The notes below the pieces were generated by a model. That model was not told the origin of the DNA and did not search any database. It saw only the letters and a program-made list of their open reading frames with translations. A stretch of 64,000 bases of DNA from Calothrix anomala FACHB-343 (GTDB lineage: Bacteria; Cyanobacteriota; Cyanobacteriia; Cyanobacteriales; Nostocaceae): contig NZ_JACJQG010000001.1 of the NCBI RefSeq assembly GCF_014696435.1, forward strand, positions 207,268 to 271,267, in the 5' to 3' direction. Shown here piece after piece: positions 18,066 to 26,723 of this stretch; position 1 is the first letter of the stretch; each line of letters opens with the position of its first letter. Made by a program: the position numbers and the translations under genes.

Positions 18066-18794
18066 TTGGAAAGTCATAAAGAAAAAATCCTGGTGGTAGA
18101 CGACGAAGCCAGCATTCGCCGGATTTTGGAAACGCGCCTTTCGATGATTGGCTACGATGTAGTGACTGCGGGTGATGGAGAAGAAGCTTTAGAAACTTTT
18201 CGCAAAGCTGACCCCGATTTAGTAGTTTTGGATGTTATGATGCCAAAACTCGATGGCTACGGCGTATGCCAAGAACTACGCAAGGAGTCAGATGTCCCTA
18301 TTATTATGCTAACAGCCTTAGGGGACGTAGCCGATCGCATCACCGGATTAGAGTTAGGCGCAGATGACTATGTAGTTAAGCCGTTCTCCCCCAAAGAGTT
18401 AGAAGCGCGGATTCGCTCTGTACTCAGACGGGTAGACAAAACCAGTGCTTCGGGAATTCCTAGTTCTGGGGTGATCCATGTTGCTAATATCAAAATTGAT
18501 ACAAATAAGCGACAAGTTTACAAAGGCGACGAGCGCATTCGCTTAACTGGTATGGAGTTTAGCTTACTAGAATTATTAGTCAGCCGCTCCGGCGAAGCCT
18601 TTTCCCGTTCGGAAATTTTGCAAGAAGTGTGGGGTTATACGCCAGAACGTCATGTAGACACCCGCGTAGTAGACGTACATATCTCCCGTCTGCGAGCAAA
18701 ATTAGAAGACGATCCCAGCAACCCAGAATTAATCCTCACCGCCAGGGGAACTGGCTATTTATTTCAACGGATAATTGAACCAGGGGAGGAATGA
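18066..18794 (+). CDS. rpaB: Response regulator RpaB (OmpR family)
   Basis: RpaB is the essential high-light/redox response regulator of cyanobacteria, acting on photosystem and stress genes. From the TTG at 18066 the protein reads MESHKEKILVVDDEAS, the normal family start; the in-frame TTG at 18057 lies only 2 nt after AGGAG, too close. The receiver domain has D12/D13, phospho-acceptor D56 (VVLDVMMPK) and the conserved K in VVKPFSP; the winged-helix domain ends RGTGYLFQRI. It is divergent from radA, with a 160-bp shared promoter region. Confidence 0.95.
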   Translation: MESHKEKILVVDDEASIRRILETRLSMIGYDVVTAGDGEEALETFRKADPDLVVLDVMMPKLDGYGVCQELRKESDVPIIMLTALGDVADRITGLELGADDYVVKPFSPKELEARIRSVLRRVDKTSASGIPSSGVIHVANIKIDTNKRQVYKGDERIRLTGMEFSLLELLVSRSGEAFSRSEILQEVWGYTPERHVDTRVVDVHISRLRAKLEDDPSNPELILTARGTGYLFQRIIEPGEE

Positions 18795-18913
18795 AGAAGG
18801 GACAAGGGAGACAAGGGAGACAAGGGAGACAAATGATAATTGTACAGACAAGGGTTCATCGCGTCTCTGACAAATAACAATTGTACAGACGCGATTCATC
18901 GCGTCTCTGACTA
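18795..18913. repeat. Tandem repeats and GACGCG palindromes
   Basis: GGGAGACAA-type 9-mers are followed by two copies of a unit TTGTACAGAC...ATCGCGTCTCTGAC (18838-18912). This palindromic family (GACGCGATTAATCGCGTC) recurs at 25137-25170, 34603-34629 and 58006-58036. Confidence 0.8.
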
Positions 18914-19576
18914 ATGACAAAAACCGATCCCAATCTAGTTTTACGCCGTCTACCAATAGTAGTTGGTTGTTTAGGCGCGGTACTATTGCTAATTAATCGT
19001 TTATTGACACCAGAACTGACAGAATCCCAAGCGCGGGGGGATGTGCTGGGTGTGATTTTGAGTGCTGTGTTAATTTTAACGGGTTTAATTTGGCAGCAAG
19101 TACAACCGCGATCGCCTGAAACTGTACAACTGATTGGGGAGGAAGGTTTTGTATTAGCTGACGATTTACCAGAAGCCGTGAAAACAGAACTAGCTTGGGC
19201 ATCACATTTATTATTAACTAACACCGTCACGCGATCGCTGGTAGTTTTTTATCAAGGTAAGGTTTTGTTACGTCGCGGTATTCTGGCTCCTAAATCGGAA
19301 GTAGTACCAGGGCCAATTTTAAAAAGGGTATTAGAAACCAAAAAGCCAGTTTATTTAGTTGCATTAAAAGTCTATCCAGGGCGAATTGAATTTGATTATT
19401 TGCCTGAAAACACTCAAGGGGTAATTTGTCAACCAATTGGTAATGAAGGCGTATTAATTTTAGGAGCAAATGCACCTCGCAGTTACACCAAACAAGATGA
19501 AAATTGGGTAGCAGGAATTGCTGATAAATTAGCTGTCACTCTTAGTTCTTCTTTGCAAGTCGCATCAGACAGTTAA
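18914..19576 (+). CDS. Cofactor assembly of complex C subunit B (CCB2/CCB4 type)
   Basis: Two N-terminal membrane segments (about 13-29 and 43-60) are followed by a soluble domain with the pattern GEEGFVLADDLPEAVKTELAWASHLLLTNT and VLETKKPVYLVALKVYPGRIEFDYLP, which I recognise as the cyanobacterial/chloroplast CCB2/CCB4 family. These thylakoid proteins help attach haem c(i) to cytochrome b6. It is followed at 32 bp by a DUF456 gene, a pairing I recall from other cyanobacteria. Confidence 0.85.
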   Translation: MTKTDPNLVLRRLPIVVGCLGAVLLLINRLLTPELTESQARGDVLGVILSAVLILTGLIWQQVQPRSPETVQLIGEEGFVLADDLPEAVKTELAWASHLLLTNTVTRSLVVFYQGKVLLRRGILAPKSEVVPGPILKRVLETKKPVYLVALKVYPGRIEFDYLPENTQGVICQPIGNEGVLILGANAPRSYTKQDENWVAGIADKLAVTLSSSLQVASDS

Positions 19577-19608
19577 ATTAAACAATTAAATTGGAAAATT
19601 AAAAATTT

Positions 19609-20127
19609 ATGCAAATTATTTATTGGTTACTGGTTGCAGTCATGATTGTCGGTATCATCGGCGCTGTAGTTCCTGCGATTCCTGGAACCAGTTTAATCTT
19701 AATTGCAATTATTATTTGGGGATTTGTCAGCAGTTCTTTTGCTGCAATTAAAATACCGCTAATTGTGACTATTATTGTCTTGCTGCTGAGTATTGGCGTA
19801 GATTTTTTAGCTGGGTATATAGGTGCAAAACAAGCCGGTGCTAGTAAATGGGGACAAATAGGCGCATTTGTCGGTTTACTGTTAGGATTTTTTGGCTTAT
19901 TACCAGCTTTACCATTTGGCGGGCCTCTATTAGGTATTTTAATAGGGCCATTATTAGGTGCAATTATCGGTGAATACCTTTACCAACGCCAATTAGGAAC
20001 TGCTATCAAAGCCGGTATCGGTATTGTTGTCGGTACAGTAGTCGGAAATTTACTCCAAGGTATTTTAGCGATCGCTGCAGTTATTGTCTTCCTAGTGACA
20101 ACTTGGCCGCAAGTATTTCCTAGTTAG
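19609..20127 (+). CDS. DUF456-family membrane protein
   Basis: A 172-residue, very hydrophobic protein with glycine-rich transmembrane helices: opening IIGAVVPAIPGTSLILIAII, then FLAGYIGAKQAGASKWGQIGAFVG and PFGGPLLGILIGPLLGAIIGE, the signature pattern of DUF456. Function is unknown. It probably shares a transcript with the preceding gene. Confidence 0.9.
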   Translation: MQIIYWLLVAVMIVGIIGAVVPAIPGTSLILIAIIIWGFVSSSFAAIKIPLIVTIIVLLLSIGVDFLAGYIGAKQAGASKWGQIGAFVGLLLGFFGLLPALPFGGPLLGILIGPLLGAIIGEYLYQRQLGTAIKAGIGIVVGTVVGNLLQGILAIAAVIVFLVTTWPQVFPS

Positions 20128-20766
20128 CCCTTCACGAAAAAGTCCCACAACCAAATATGCAAATTTCTCTTCCTTATTCCCTAGCCCCTAAATAGACTTA
20201 GACTTTAATTTTTACTTATCATTTCTTAATTTTGATTTGATATAAACATTAAATATACTTTATTTAAAAATCACAATTTCAATTTTAGGAAATTAGTCTA
20301 TTTCATTAGCAAAATTGTGTATAAATCTTTAAAATCAAATCTTGTGTTATGAGTAACTATCATGAGTCGCAAAATGTTGTCTTCTAAGGAAATTTAACTC
20401 TTACTTATCAGGGATAACACTATGAAAGTCATGAAGATTCTATCAAGTTAAATAGTTATACCTTGCGTCACAGTAAAGGTCTATGTAATTCTATAGACAT
20501 AACAAATTCATCAGCACCTGGGTTGAAAGAGGCTAATTCTTATACCTCTGATTTTATTTTCTAATAAAACCTTTTATCTGCTGGTATTTCATGGGTGTAT
20601 CTTATTTTTAATGGGTGTATCTTTCCGTGACAAAACTCAAGTTAGTTCTGAGAAATTAACTGAAATATAAATTGTCAAAAATTAAGGAGGTAAATTTATT
20701 ATCAAGCTTAGTAATGTGTCAAAATAATTTAAATAGACTCGGTTAGCAATAAGTGTTATAGCTGTT
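20128..20766. other. AT-rich gene-free region with possible transcription unit
   Basis: No credible gene is present. It contains two identical 13-bp direct repeats (20591-20603 and 20611-20623), a strong Shine-Dalgarno-like AAGGAGG near 20684 that is not followed by a usable start, and the intrinsic terminator listed next. It may hold a small RNA or a decayed gene. Confidence 0.5.
20591..20623. promoter_or_regulatory. Direct-repeat operator candidate
   Basis: ATGGGTGTATCTT occurs twice with starts exactly 20 bp apart, about two helical turns. This is the arrangement expected for a response regulator binding as a tandem dimer. Which promoter it serves is not known. Confidence 0.4.
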
Positions 20767-20808
20767 AAATCGTAGTAATTATTGTAATGATTACTACGAT
20801 TTTTTTTA
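20767..20808 (+). terminator. Intrinsic terminator without upstream gene
   Basis: A 13-bp perfect stem (AAATCGTAGTAAT and ATTACTACGATTT, loop 20780-20789) is followed by further T residues. The nearest upstream plus-strand gene ends 640 bp earlier. Confidence 0.8.
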
Positions 20809-21176
20809 TGTTTATGGTATTAGTTTTGCTGGTTTGCTAGATTTCTGACTTCTGATAGAAGTTAGGAATCTGATATTTTAGGGATAATGGCGTGAAAATT
20901 CAATCATTCATCTGCAGATCCATTGCCCAGTTTTTGCCTACTCGACAAATTCATGATTCATCGGTAATTTAAAATACTCTTAACTTTTGCCAATTCAGAG
21001 ACAACACTTTATAATCATAAAGATTTTACACAATTTGCATAGGTAATCCTTGTATATCCTGATTTGCTTATGTAACTGTGTAAAAGCACCAACCTATAAG
21101 CCACTAATGATAGAGAGGGTAATAATACTCTGGTTTTGCAGTCTAGTAAATTCTTTGATAGGAGCTTTCAATAACA

Positions 21177-21896
21177 ATGTTTGCTATTAAATCTCGAGTA
21201 ATCACCGCAACGTTGGCTGCGACAGCTGCAATTCCTATAGTTACAGCTGGGGTGTTTACCTCTGCTGGTTCTGCTCAAGCTGCAATTCTCAAAGGAAGTA
21301 TTGGCCTTAATGGTACATCTATTGTTCCTAGTGATGGCATCAACCCAAGCAGCACTAGCATTACATTTGTCGATGTTGACGGAGTTGATACTGAAGGTGA
21401 TTTTGCAAATTTCTCGCCAAATTTAGATTCAGTTACAACCCCGATCAAAGGGATTACCATTAACACTCTTAAACTCACTAAGATAACCAATCTACCATCA
21501 ATTTCAAAAATCACAAGAGCTACATACAGTACTGGAAATGTATTTCCATTCATTAATTTTGGTACAAGAACCCTGAATAGTACTACTGCTGTGCTGACGT
21601 TCGATCTAGATGATGCTGTAATCACAAGAACTCGCACATCGTCTACTAATATTAGCGACGTAACCTTAGATGGGATTACAGGAAAATTTAACTTTGATGG
21701 AAAAACTGTGGCGACAGGATTTGTCACAGCTTCTCTTTCTGGAACTAGAAGCACTTACCAATTAACTTTGACTGCTGAACCAGTTAGCGTTCCTGAACCC
21801 AGCACCATGCTAGGCTTAGGTTTATTTGGTACATTCATTGCTGCGTCTAGACTTCGTAAGGCTCAAGCTATTTCTGGAGATTTATCAACCAGATAG
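21177..21896 (+). CDS. PEP-CTERM sorting-signal protein
   Basis: A 239-residue exported protein. Residues 1-35 are a signal peptide (hydrophobic core ATLAATAAIPIVTAGVF, cleavage near SAQAA). The C-terminus has VPEPSTMLGLGLFGTFIAAS followed by RLRK, the PEP-CTERM motif, membrane helix and basic end recognised by the exosortase system. The middle is Thr/Ser/Ile-rich beta-type sequence without catalytic motifs. A GATAGGAGC ribosome-binding site precedes the ATG. Confidence 0.9.
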   Translation: MFAIKSRVITATLAATAAIPIVTAGVFTSAGSAQAAILKGSIGLNGTSIVPSDGINPSSTSITFVDVDGVDTEGDFANFSPNLDSVTTPIKGITINTLKLTKITNLPSISKITRATYSTGNVFPFINFGTRTLNSTTAVLTFDLDDAVITRTRTSSTNISDVTLDGITGKFNFDGKTVATGFVTASLSGTRSTYQLTLTAEPVSVPEPSTMLGLGLFGTFIAASRLRKAQAISGDLSTR

Positions 21897-21927
21897 AATT
21901 CATTACAGAAAAAATAGCCTTGTACTC

Positions 21928-21963
21928 GTAGTAATTCCTGAAGAAATTGCTACAATTTTTTTT
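21928..21963 (+). terminator. Terminator of the PEP-CTERM gene
   Basis: GTAGTAATT pairs with AATTGCTAC (one G-U pair, 8-nt loop), followed by AATTTTTTTTT, 32 bp after the stop codon. Confidence 0.85.
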
Positions 21964-22064
21964 ACTGACGTACTTTTTAATTTGAACTTACCTATAGAAT
22001 AAGGGCACAAATTTTTGTACCCTTAAAGATGTTGATGTCAGCTTTTAGACAAGTTTATTCAACA

Positions 22065-22727
22065 TTAAACTGACTGCAAAGAATTTTTCGCTTCATTAGC
22101 GATCGCTTCTACTTCATCATTTGCCAAAGTCTCTAAAACAGCTTTAGCATCTGCGCCACCCAAGCGGCTCAAAGCTAGCAAAACTCTATAACGTACTTGC
22201 CAATCAGGATTTTGTGCGTAGGGTGTTAACAGTGGTACAGCATCGAGATTTCCCAACTCGCCAAAAGAACTAATCGCCGCAGTTTTAATTAAATCATTCT
22301 CCGTATCCAGTGCCAGCTTGAGCAAGTCAAAACCGCGCGGATCGCCTAACTCACCCAAGGTAGCAATGATACTGAATTTCACCAACCATTCAGGGGTAGT
22401 GTTGTAAAGTTGCTGCAAATCATCAAAAGCTTCTTCTAGCTTAAGCGCACCTAAACAATCGGCTGCGGCTGCTTGTACATCAGGTTCGGGATCGTTGAGT
22501 AGTTCCCGGAGAATATTCAATGATAACTGTAAATCTTGCGTGCCGAGTACATCAAGCTGACTAACTGCTGAGTAACGGACACGAGCATTGCTATCACCAA
22601 CCGCAGTTTGAATTAACTCAAAAGCGATCGCTGGTTCTAATTCGCGGATTTGATTCACAGCTCGTAAGCGATCGCCCAAATCCTCAGAACCGAGCAATTG
22701 CTTCACCGACTCAGGAGTAATACTCAT
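22065..22727 (-). CDS. nblB: HEAT-repeat protein, NblB-like
   Basis: The 220-residue protein consists of about six HEAT-like repeats (RVRYSAVSQLDVLG, DVQAAAADCLGALK, LIKTAAISSFGELGNL, QVRYRVLLALSRLGG), related to phycobilin lyase subunits of the CpcE/NblB group. The sequence MSITPESVKQLLGSEDLGDRLRAVNQI matches my memory of NblB of Nostocales. NblB is needed for phycobilisome breakdown during nutrient starvation. The symbol is by resemblance; another lyase-like HEAT protein is possible. Confidence 0.65.
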   Translation of the reverse strand: MSITPESVKQLLGSEDLGDRLRAVNQIRELEPAIAFELIQTAVGDSNARVRYSAVSQLDVLGTQDLQLSLNILRELLNDPEPDVQAAAADCLGALKLEEAFDDLQQLYNTTPEWLVKFSIIATLGELGDPRGFDLLKLALDTENDLIKTAAISSFGELGNLDAVPLLTPYAQNPDWQVRYRVLLALSRLGGADAKAVLETLANDEVEAIANEAKNSLQSV

Positions 22728-22795
22728 TTAATTATCCTAACTTTTCTAAATGTTTAAAATAGTCATTTGTCATTAGTCATTGGTCATTTGTCAAG

Positions 22796-22884
22796 AAATT
22801 GTTGACTGTTGACTGTTGACTGTTGACTGTTGACTGTTGACTGTTGACTATTGACTATTGACTGTTGACTATTGACTGTTGACT
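22796..22884. repeat. GACTGTT heptamer tandem repeat
   Basis: About a dozen copies of TTGACTG/TTGACTA in tandem, running into the stop codon of the CBS gene. The same heptamer fills gaps at 26653-26690, 37400-37438 and 44548-44585. Confidence 0.95.
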
Positions 22885-23347
22885 AATCTTGACTTGCAGC
22901 CATTGCGCGAATAATGTCACCACGGGTGAGGATACCAATTACTTGACCCGCGCTGTCAAGTACCGGTAGACGGTGAACGCTGCGATCGTGCATGATTTTG
23001 GCTGCTTCTTTTAAAGTTTTATCAGGGGTAATGGTAATTGGATTTTTGCTCATCACATCCCCGACAGTTTGTCCTAGTGCTTTGTGCAAGTCACGTTCAT
23101 AATCACCGGGATTTTGTAAATAGATCACACTATCGAGAAACATGATGTAAGCCGGAGGAGTCACACCTGTTTCTTGCCACATCAGATCTGTTTCTGAGAT
23201 AATGCCTACCAATTTACCAACATCATCTACAACAGGTAGACCGCTAATGCGTCTTTCTGCCAGAATTTGAATGGCTTCCTTCAGTGGAGTTTCTGAGCGA
23301 ACAACAACTGGATCGTGGCTCATTACGTCGGCAACTGTTTTCGGCAT
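22883..23347 (-). CDS. CBS-domain pair protein
   Basis: Two CBS domains make up nearly the whole 154-residue protein: first VADVMSHDPVVVRSETPLKEAIQILAERRISGLPVVDD, second VGDVMSKNPITITPDKTLKEAAKIMHDRSVHRLPVLDS. CBS pairs bind adenosine nucleotides and act as energy or redox sensors. No effector domain is fused. Located between nblB and mutT on the same strand. Confidence 0.93.
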   Translation of the reverse strand: MPKTVADVMSHDPVVVRSETPLKEAIQILAERRISGLPVVDDVGKLVGIISETDLMWQETGVTPPAYIMFLDSVIYLQNPGDYERDLHKALGQTVGDVMSKNPITITPDKTLKEAAKIMHDRSVHRLPVLDSAGQVIGILTRGDIIRAMAASQD

Positions 23348-23610
23348 TTGTTTACTAACACCTTATATCAAAGTCTCTGGGTTTATTTTAAAAAATTGCG
23401 CGTCGTAACCAGATACAGTTAATACATCGTTACTTGGGCATTGGGTATTGGGCATGGGGCATTGAAACAATTTTGGATTTTGGATTTTAAATTTTAGATT
23501 GGAATCCAAAAGACGCTCGTATACTCGCTAACGCTGCGCTATCACAAATCTAGAATCTAAAATTCTTTGTCCTCCTTGTCCCCCCGCTCCCTGCTCCCTG
23601 CCCCCCAGCC

Positions 23611-24036
23611 TCATCCTCTAGCCCCTACACCCTGCTTCAGCGCGGCGATAATTTCCACATTGGCTTTGGGGAAAGCAAAATTTTCTAATTCTGCTAGACT
23701 TACCCAGCGAATTTCGTCACATTCTATGGCTTGGGGAACACCTGATAGATGGCGACAGTGATGTACTGTCAGAGTAACGCGCAACTCTGTATAAGTGTGG
23801 TCAATGGTAATGAGATGTTCGCCTACAGCAATTTCTATTCCCAGTTCTTCATAAATTTCCCGTTGAATACATTCTTCTATAGTTTCACCAGGCTCGATTT
23901 TTCCGCCTGGGAATTCCCATAAACCTCCCATTGCTCCCCCAGCACGCCGACGATCGATTAAAATTTGCTCTTGGTCATTCCAAATTACAGCTACACCGAT
24001 AATTTTGTGGGGTAGGAGAAAAATGGTTTCACTCAT
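23611..24036 (-). CDS. mutT: MutT-type NUDIX hydrolase (8-oxo-dGTP diphosphatase)
   Basis: The NUDIX box is complete: GGKIEPGETIEECIQREIYE then ELGIEI, fitting Gx5Ex7REUxEExGU. The N-terminus (IIGVAVIWNDQEQILIDRRR) and WEFPGGK match the MutT group, which removes oxidised dGTP from the nucleotide pool. The 141-residue length is normal. The 263-bp gap to the CBS gene holds GGGCATT-type heptamers and no gene. Confidence 0.9.
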   Translation of the reverse strand: MSETIFLLPHKIIGVAVIWNDQEQILIDRRRAGGAMGGLWEFPGGKIEPGETIEECIQREIYEELGIEIAVGEHLITIDHTYTELRVTLTVHHCRHLSGVPQAIECDEIRWVSLAELENFAFPKANVEIIAALKQGVGARG

Positions 24037-24127
24037 AGTTAATGGGGAAATTAAAAATTAGTAGGGCTGCGTGTTTATGTATTTTTAGTCAGGACTGAAG
24101 TCCTTAATACATGCATTTCAAAAACCT

Positions 24128-24230
24128 ACAGCATATTTCAGGTAAATGAGGTACGCACTTTGGGGCATGGCAGTGCCAATGCCCCTACAATCAACGATTA
24201 TCTTTACCTCACCAACTTGCAATTCGCTGT
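24128..24230 (+). mobile_element. 103-bp MITE, complete copy
   Basis: The ends form an imperfect 26-bp inverted repeat (19 of 26 match): ACAGCATATTTCAGG...TGAGGTA on the left and the complement of TACCTCACC...GCTGT on the right. The centre is a hairpin, GGGGCATGGCAGTGCCAATG. A second copy of identical length is at 39079-39181 and a truncated one at 13110-13171. The rest of 24037-24480 holds one small hairpin (24078-24111) and no gene. Confidence 0.75.
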
Positions 24231-24480
24231 AACCCGGCAAAGTATCTATATCTGCCGAGTAGATTTGCCTACTTATTCTACCTATTGTTGTTACTTTAAT
24301 TCTTGATAATGAGTATTTTCTTGCCGGATGCTAGTTTTAATATGATTAACCCCCAACCATTGATTTTATTTTCATCCATGAGTTAGGGGTAAATTATGAG
24401 GAGGAGATTAGGATTTTGCAGAGAAATATTTGTCACTGATATCAGCTTGGCTGAGTCTATAAATAAACTCAACAGCATTG

Positions 24481-24825
24481 TTATTCAATTTCGCTATCGT
24501 TGGTTTCTGTGCCTTGTAAGACCATTTCAAAATTCATTCTTTGTTCAGCGTTACGCAAAAAGTAACCGCTAATCATTGCCGAAGCCAAAAGCCGACCGAG
24601 ACTTTCTCTACTAGTAGTGATGGTAACGCCAAAGTGTTCTGAAGGGAGATTACCCAATAGCCCCACAATATTGCGTTCCATTACCTGAAGCACTTCTCCA
24701 GAAGTCGGTTTAGATAGCTGGGAAACTGTCTCTGGACTCAAAGACTTAACATATTGCCAGAGTGTATCGTTGGTTTCTGACTCACTGTTAAAAAATTCTG
24801 AGACTCGATTGGATGGGTTACTCAC
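24481..24825 (-). CDS. DUF760-family protein
   Basis: A 114-residue protein with the conserved block SPETVSQLSKPTSGEVLQVM and GLLGNLPSEHFGV then GRLLASAMISGYFLRNAEQR, characteristic of DUF760 of cyanobacteria and plastids. It starts with GTG after a good AAGGAG site. No catalytic role is known to me. Confidence 0.85.
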   Translation of the reverse strand: MSNPSNRVSEFFNSESETNDTLWQYVKSLSPETVSQLSKPTSGEVLQVMERNIVGLLGNLPSEHFGVTITTSRESLGRLLASAMISGYFLRNAEQRMNFEMVLQGTETNDSEIE

Positions 24826-25005
24826 GTTTCAACTCCTTGACTAATACTACTAGCTGCGGTGTTGATGAAGGTTCCAAATCAACGCCTACCCTTAATTGAC
24901 CTTAGCTAGTGCTTTCCTGTTCCTGTCAACTAATGTAACAAGTTATATATTTATAGTCAGTCGGTGTAACCGTACCAAAAGGATTGGTGTTTTCTCACCT
25001 ATTGG

Positions 25006-25060
25006 GCATAGGGCATTGGGCATGGGGCATTGGGCATGGGGCATTGGGCATAGGTCATAT
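25006..25060. repeat. GGGCATT/GGGCATG heptamer repeat
   Basis: About seven tandem heptamers. Together with the hairpin and palindrome downstream they fill the 349-bp space between DUF760 and the sigma factor gene. Confidence 0.9.
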
Positions 25061-25070
25061 AATAAAGCGC

Positions 25071-25105
25071 AAAGCCTGAGCTAAGACAGACTCAGCTCAG
25101 GCTTT
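25071..25105 (-). terminator. Hairpin after the sigma factor gene
   Basis: A perfect 12-bp inverted repeat (AAAGCCTGAGCT and AGCTCAGGCTTT, 11-nt loop) lies 70 bp past the stop of the sigma gene. The T tract is weak, so terminator function is likely but not certain. Confidence 0.55.
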
Positions 25106-25136
25106 GTGAGAGAAGACAGATAATAATTGAAAATTA

Positions 25137-25170
25137 ATTGTACAGACGCGATTAATCGCGTCTCTGACAA
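25137..25170. repeat. GACGCGATTAATCGCGTC palindrome
   Basis: An 18-bp perfect palindrome flanked by TTGTACA and TCTGAC, one of the dispersed family also seen at 18838-18912, 34603-34629 and 58006-58036. Confidence 0.85.
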
Positions 25171-25174
25171 ATGA

Positions 25175-26143
25175 CTAACTCGCCAAATACTCATCCATGT
25201 TGGCTTTAGATTTGCGCAGTTTGGTTAAGGCTTCCCGTTCAATTTGTCTGACTCGTTCGCGGCTAATGTTGAGGATTTCGCCAATTCTCGCTAATGTTAA
25301 AGCTTGTCCATCCATTAAGCCAAAGCGGAGAGTGATTACTTCTTTCTGTTGGGGTGTGAGATCTCCCATCAAGCGTTCTAAGTCGTTGGATAGGGAAGAT
25401 TGCATGACAAACTCTTCTGGAGAAGCACCGGGATCTTCTAGCATTTCTCCGAGTTCTGTATCATAATTGTCTCCCAAGCGCAAATCAAGGGATAGGGGTA
25501 GACGGGCTTTTTCGAGGTATTCTCTTACCTGTTTCGGTGTCAAATCTAATTCTTGCGCTAGTTCACCAGCCGAAGGCGCTCGTCCTAGTTTTTGCGATAA
25601 TTGTCGCTGGGCTTTTTTAATTTTATTAAGTTTTTCGGTGATGTGGATTGGTAAGCGAATTGTCCGCGCTTTTTCCGCGATCGCTCTTGTAATCGCTTGT
25701 CTAATCCACCAATAAGCATAAGTTGAAAATCTATAGCCTTTTGTGGGGTCAAATTTCTCTACCCCGCGTTGCATCCCGATACTACCTTCTTGAATCAAGT
25801 CAAGTAGATCGACGTTACGCTTAATATACTTTTTGGCAACAGATACTACCAGCCGCAAGTTAGCTTCTACCATCTTTCGCTTGGCATATTCACCATCAGC
25901 GATCGCTTCGTTTAACTCAGCCAATTCTAACTGTGATGCTTTTGCCCATTCTTCTAAGGTTGGTTGATGACCTAACTGGGTGGCTAGCTCCTCTCTTAAA
26001 TCATGCAAAGCAGTTGAACGCTGCACCTGTTTGCCATAAAAAATCTCTTCTTCGTGGGTCAGGAGTGGCACACGGCCAATCTCACGCAGGTAAGTCCGCA
26101 CGAGGTCCGTGGCTGTCTGAGCGGTCTTCATGGCGCTACTCAT
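25175..26143 (-). CDS. Group 2 sigma-70 factor (RpoD/SigA family)
   Basis: A 322-residue sigma factor without the long region 1.1 of SigA. Region 1.2 ([21 protein letters not shown]), region 2 ([20 protein letters not shown] to [14 protein letters not shown]), region 3 and region 4 ([19 protein letters not shown]) are all complete. Group 2 factors (SigB-SigE types) in cyanobacteria adjust transcription to light, carbon and nitrogen status and are not essential. I cannot decide which letter applies. The upstream ribosome-binding site is weak. Confidence 0.92.
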   Translation of the reverse strand: MSSAMKTAQTATDLVRTYLREIGRVPLLTHEEEIFYGKQVQRSTALHDLREELATQLGHQPTLEEWAKASQLELAELNEAIADGEYAKRKMVEANLRLVVSVAKKYIKRNVDLLDLIQEGSIGMQRGVEKFDPTKGYRFSTYAYWWIRQAITRAIAEKARTIRLPIHITEKLNKIKKAQRQLSQKLGRAPSAGELAQELDLTPKQVREYLEKARLPLSLDLRLGDNYDTELGEMLEDPGASPEEFVMQSSLSNDLERLMGDLTPQQKEVITLRFGLMDGQALTLARIGEILNISRERVRQIEREALTKLRKSKANMDEYLAS

Positions 26144-26723
26144 TGCTAATTATTGGATTTGACAGTGGGGTGATTAAGTGATAGATGCTTTGCTAGGGTG
26201 CTACCCAGTTGAAAGGAGAACCCAGGCTATAGTTGGCGATTTACTTGTCCGAGAAGCTCGGCTGGTCATATTAATTCAATTTGGTGCTTAACTGTTCTAG
26301 ACGTTACAGTTATTCACCAGGTTGCACAAGTATCTAGAGTTAGATAAACCGTAATGAGTAGTACATTTTTTGGATTATTTCATCATTAATAATTGTAACA
26401 TTTATGAGAGAAATCGGATCATTGATTTGCCTCGATGTTACAGGCGGTTTCAGTTGATGTAAGGCAGTCATATATTTAGATAGGGTTTAGTAGCTCAGAA
26501 TAGGTTTTGCTGACGGCAGTGACTATTTCTCATATTTCTTAAAATAACTCAATGGTTTCTATAAAGAATCATCTATAACAATTGCTTAATTTTTGCTAGG
26601 GGCTGGGGGTTAGGGGTTAGGGGTTAGGGACTAGGGGCTAGGGGTTAGGGAACAATTGACTGTTGACTGTTGACTGTTGACTGTTGACTCCCCATGCCCC
26701 ATGCCCCATGCCCTATGCCCTAC
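26144..26723. other. Sigma gene upstream region and heptamer repeats
   Basis: The first 400 bp are AT-rich leader and promoter DNA of the sigma gene with no frame of interest. From 26596 on there are three blocks of heptamers: GGGGTTA (26598-26650), TTGACTG (26653-26690) and CCCCATG (26690-26720). Confidence 0.75.
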
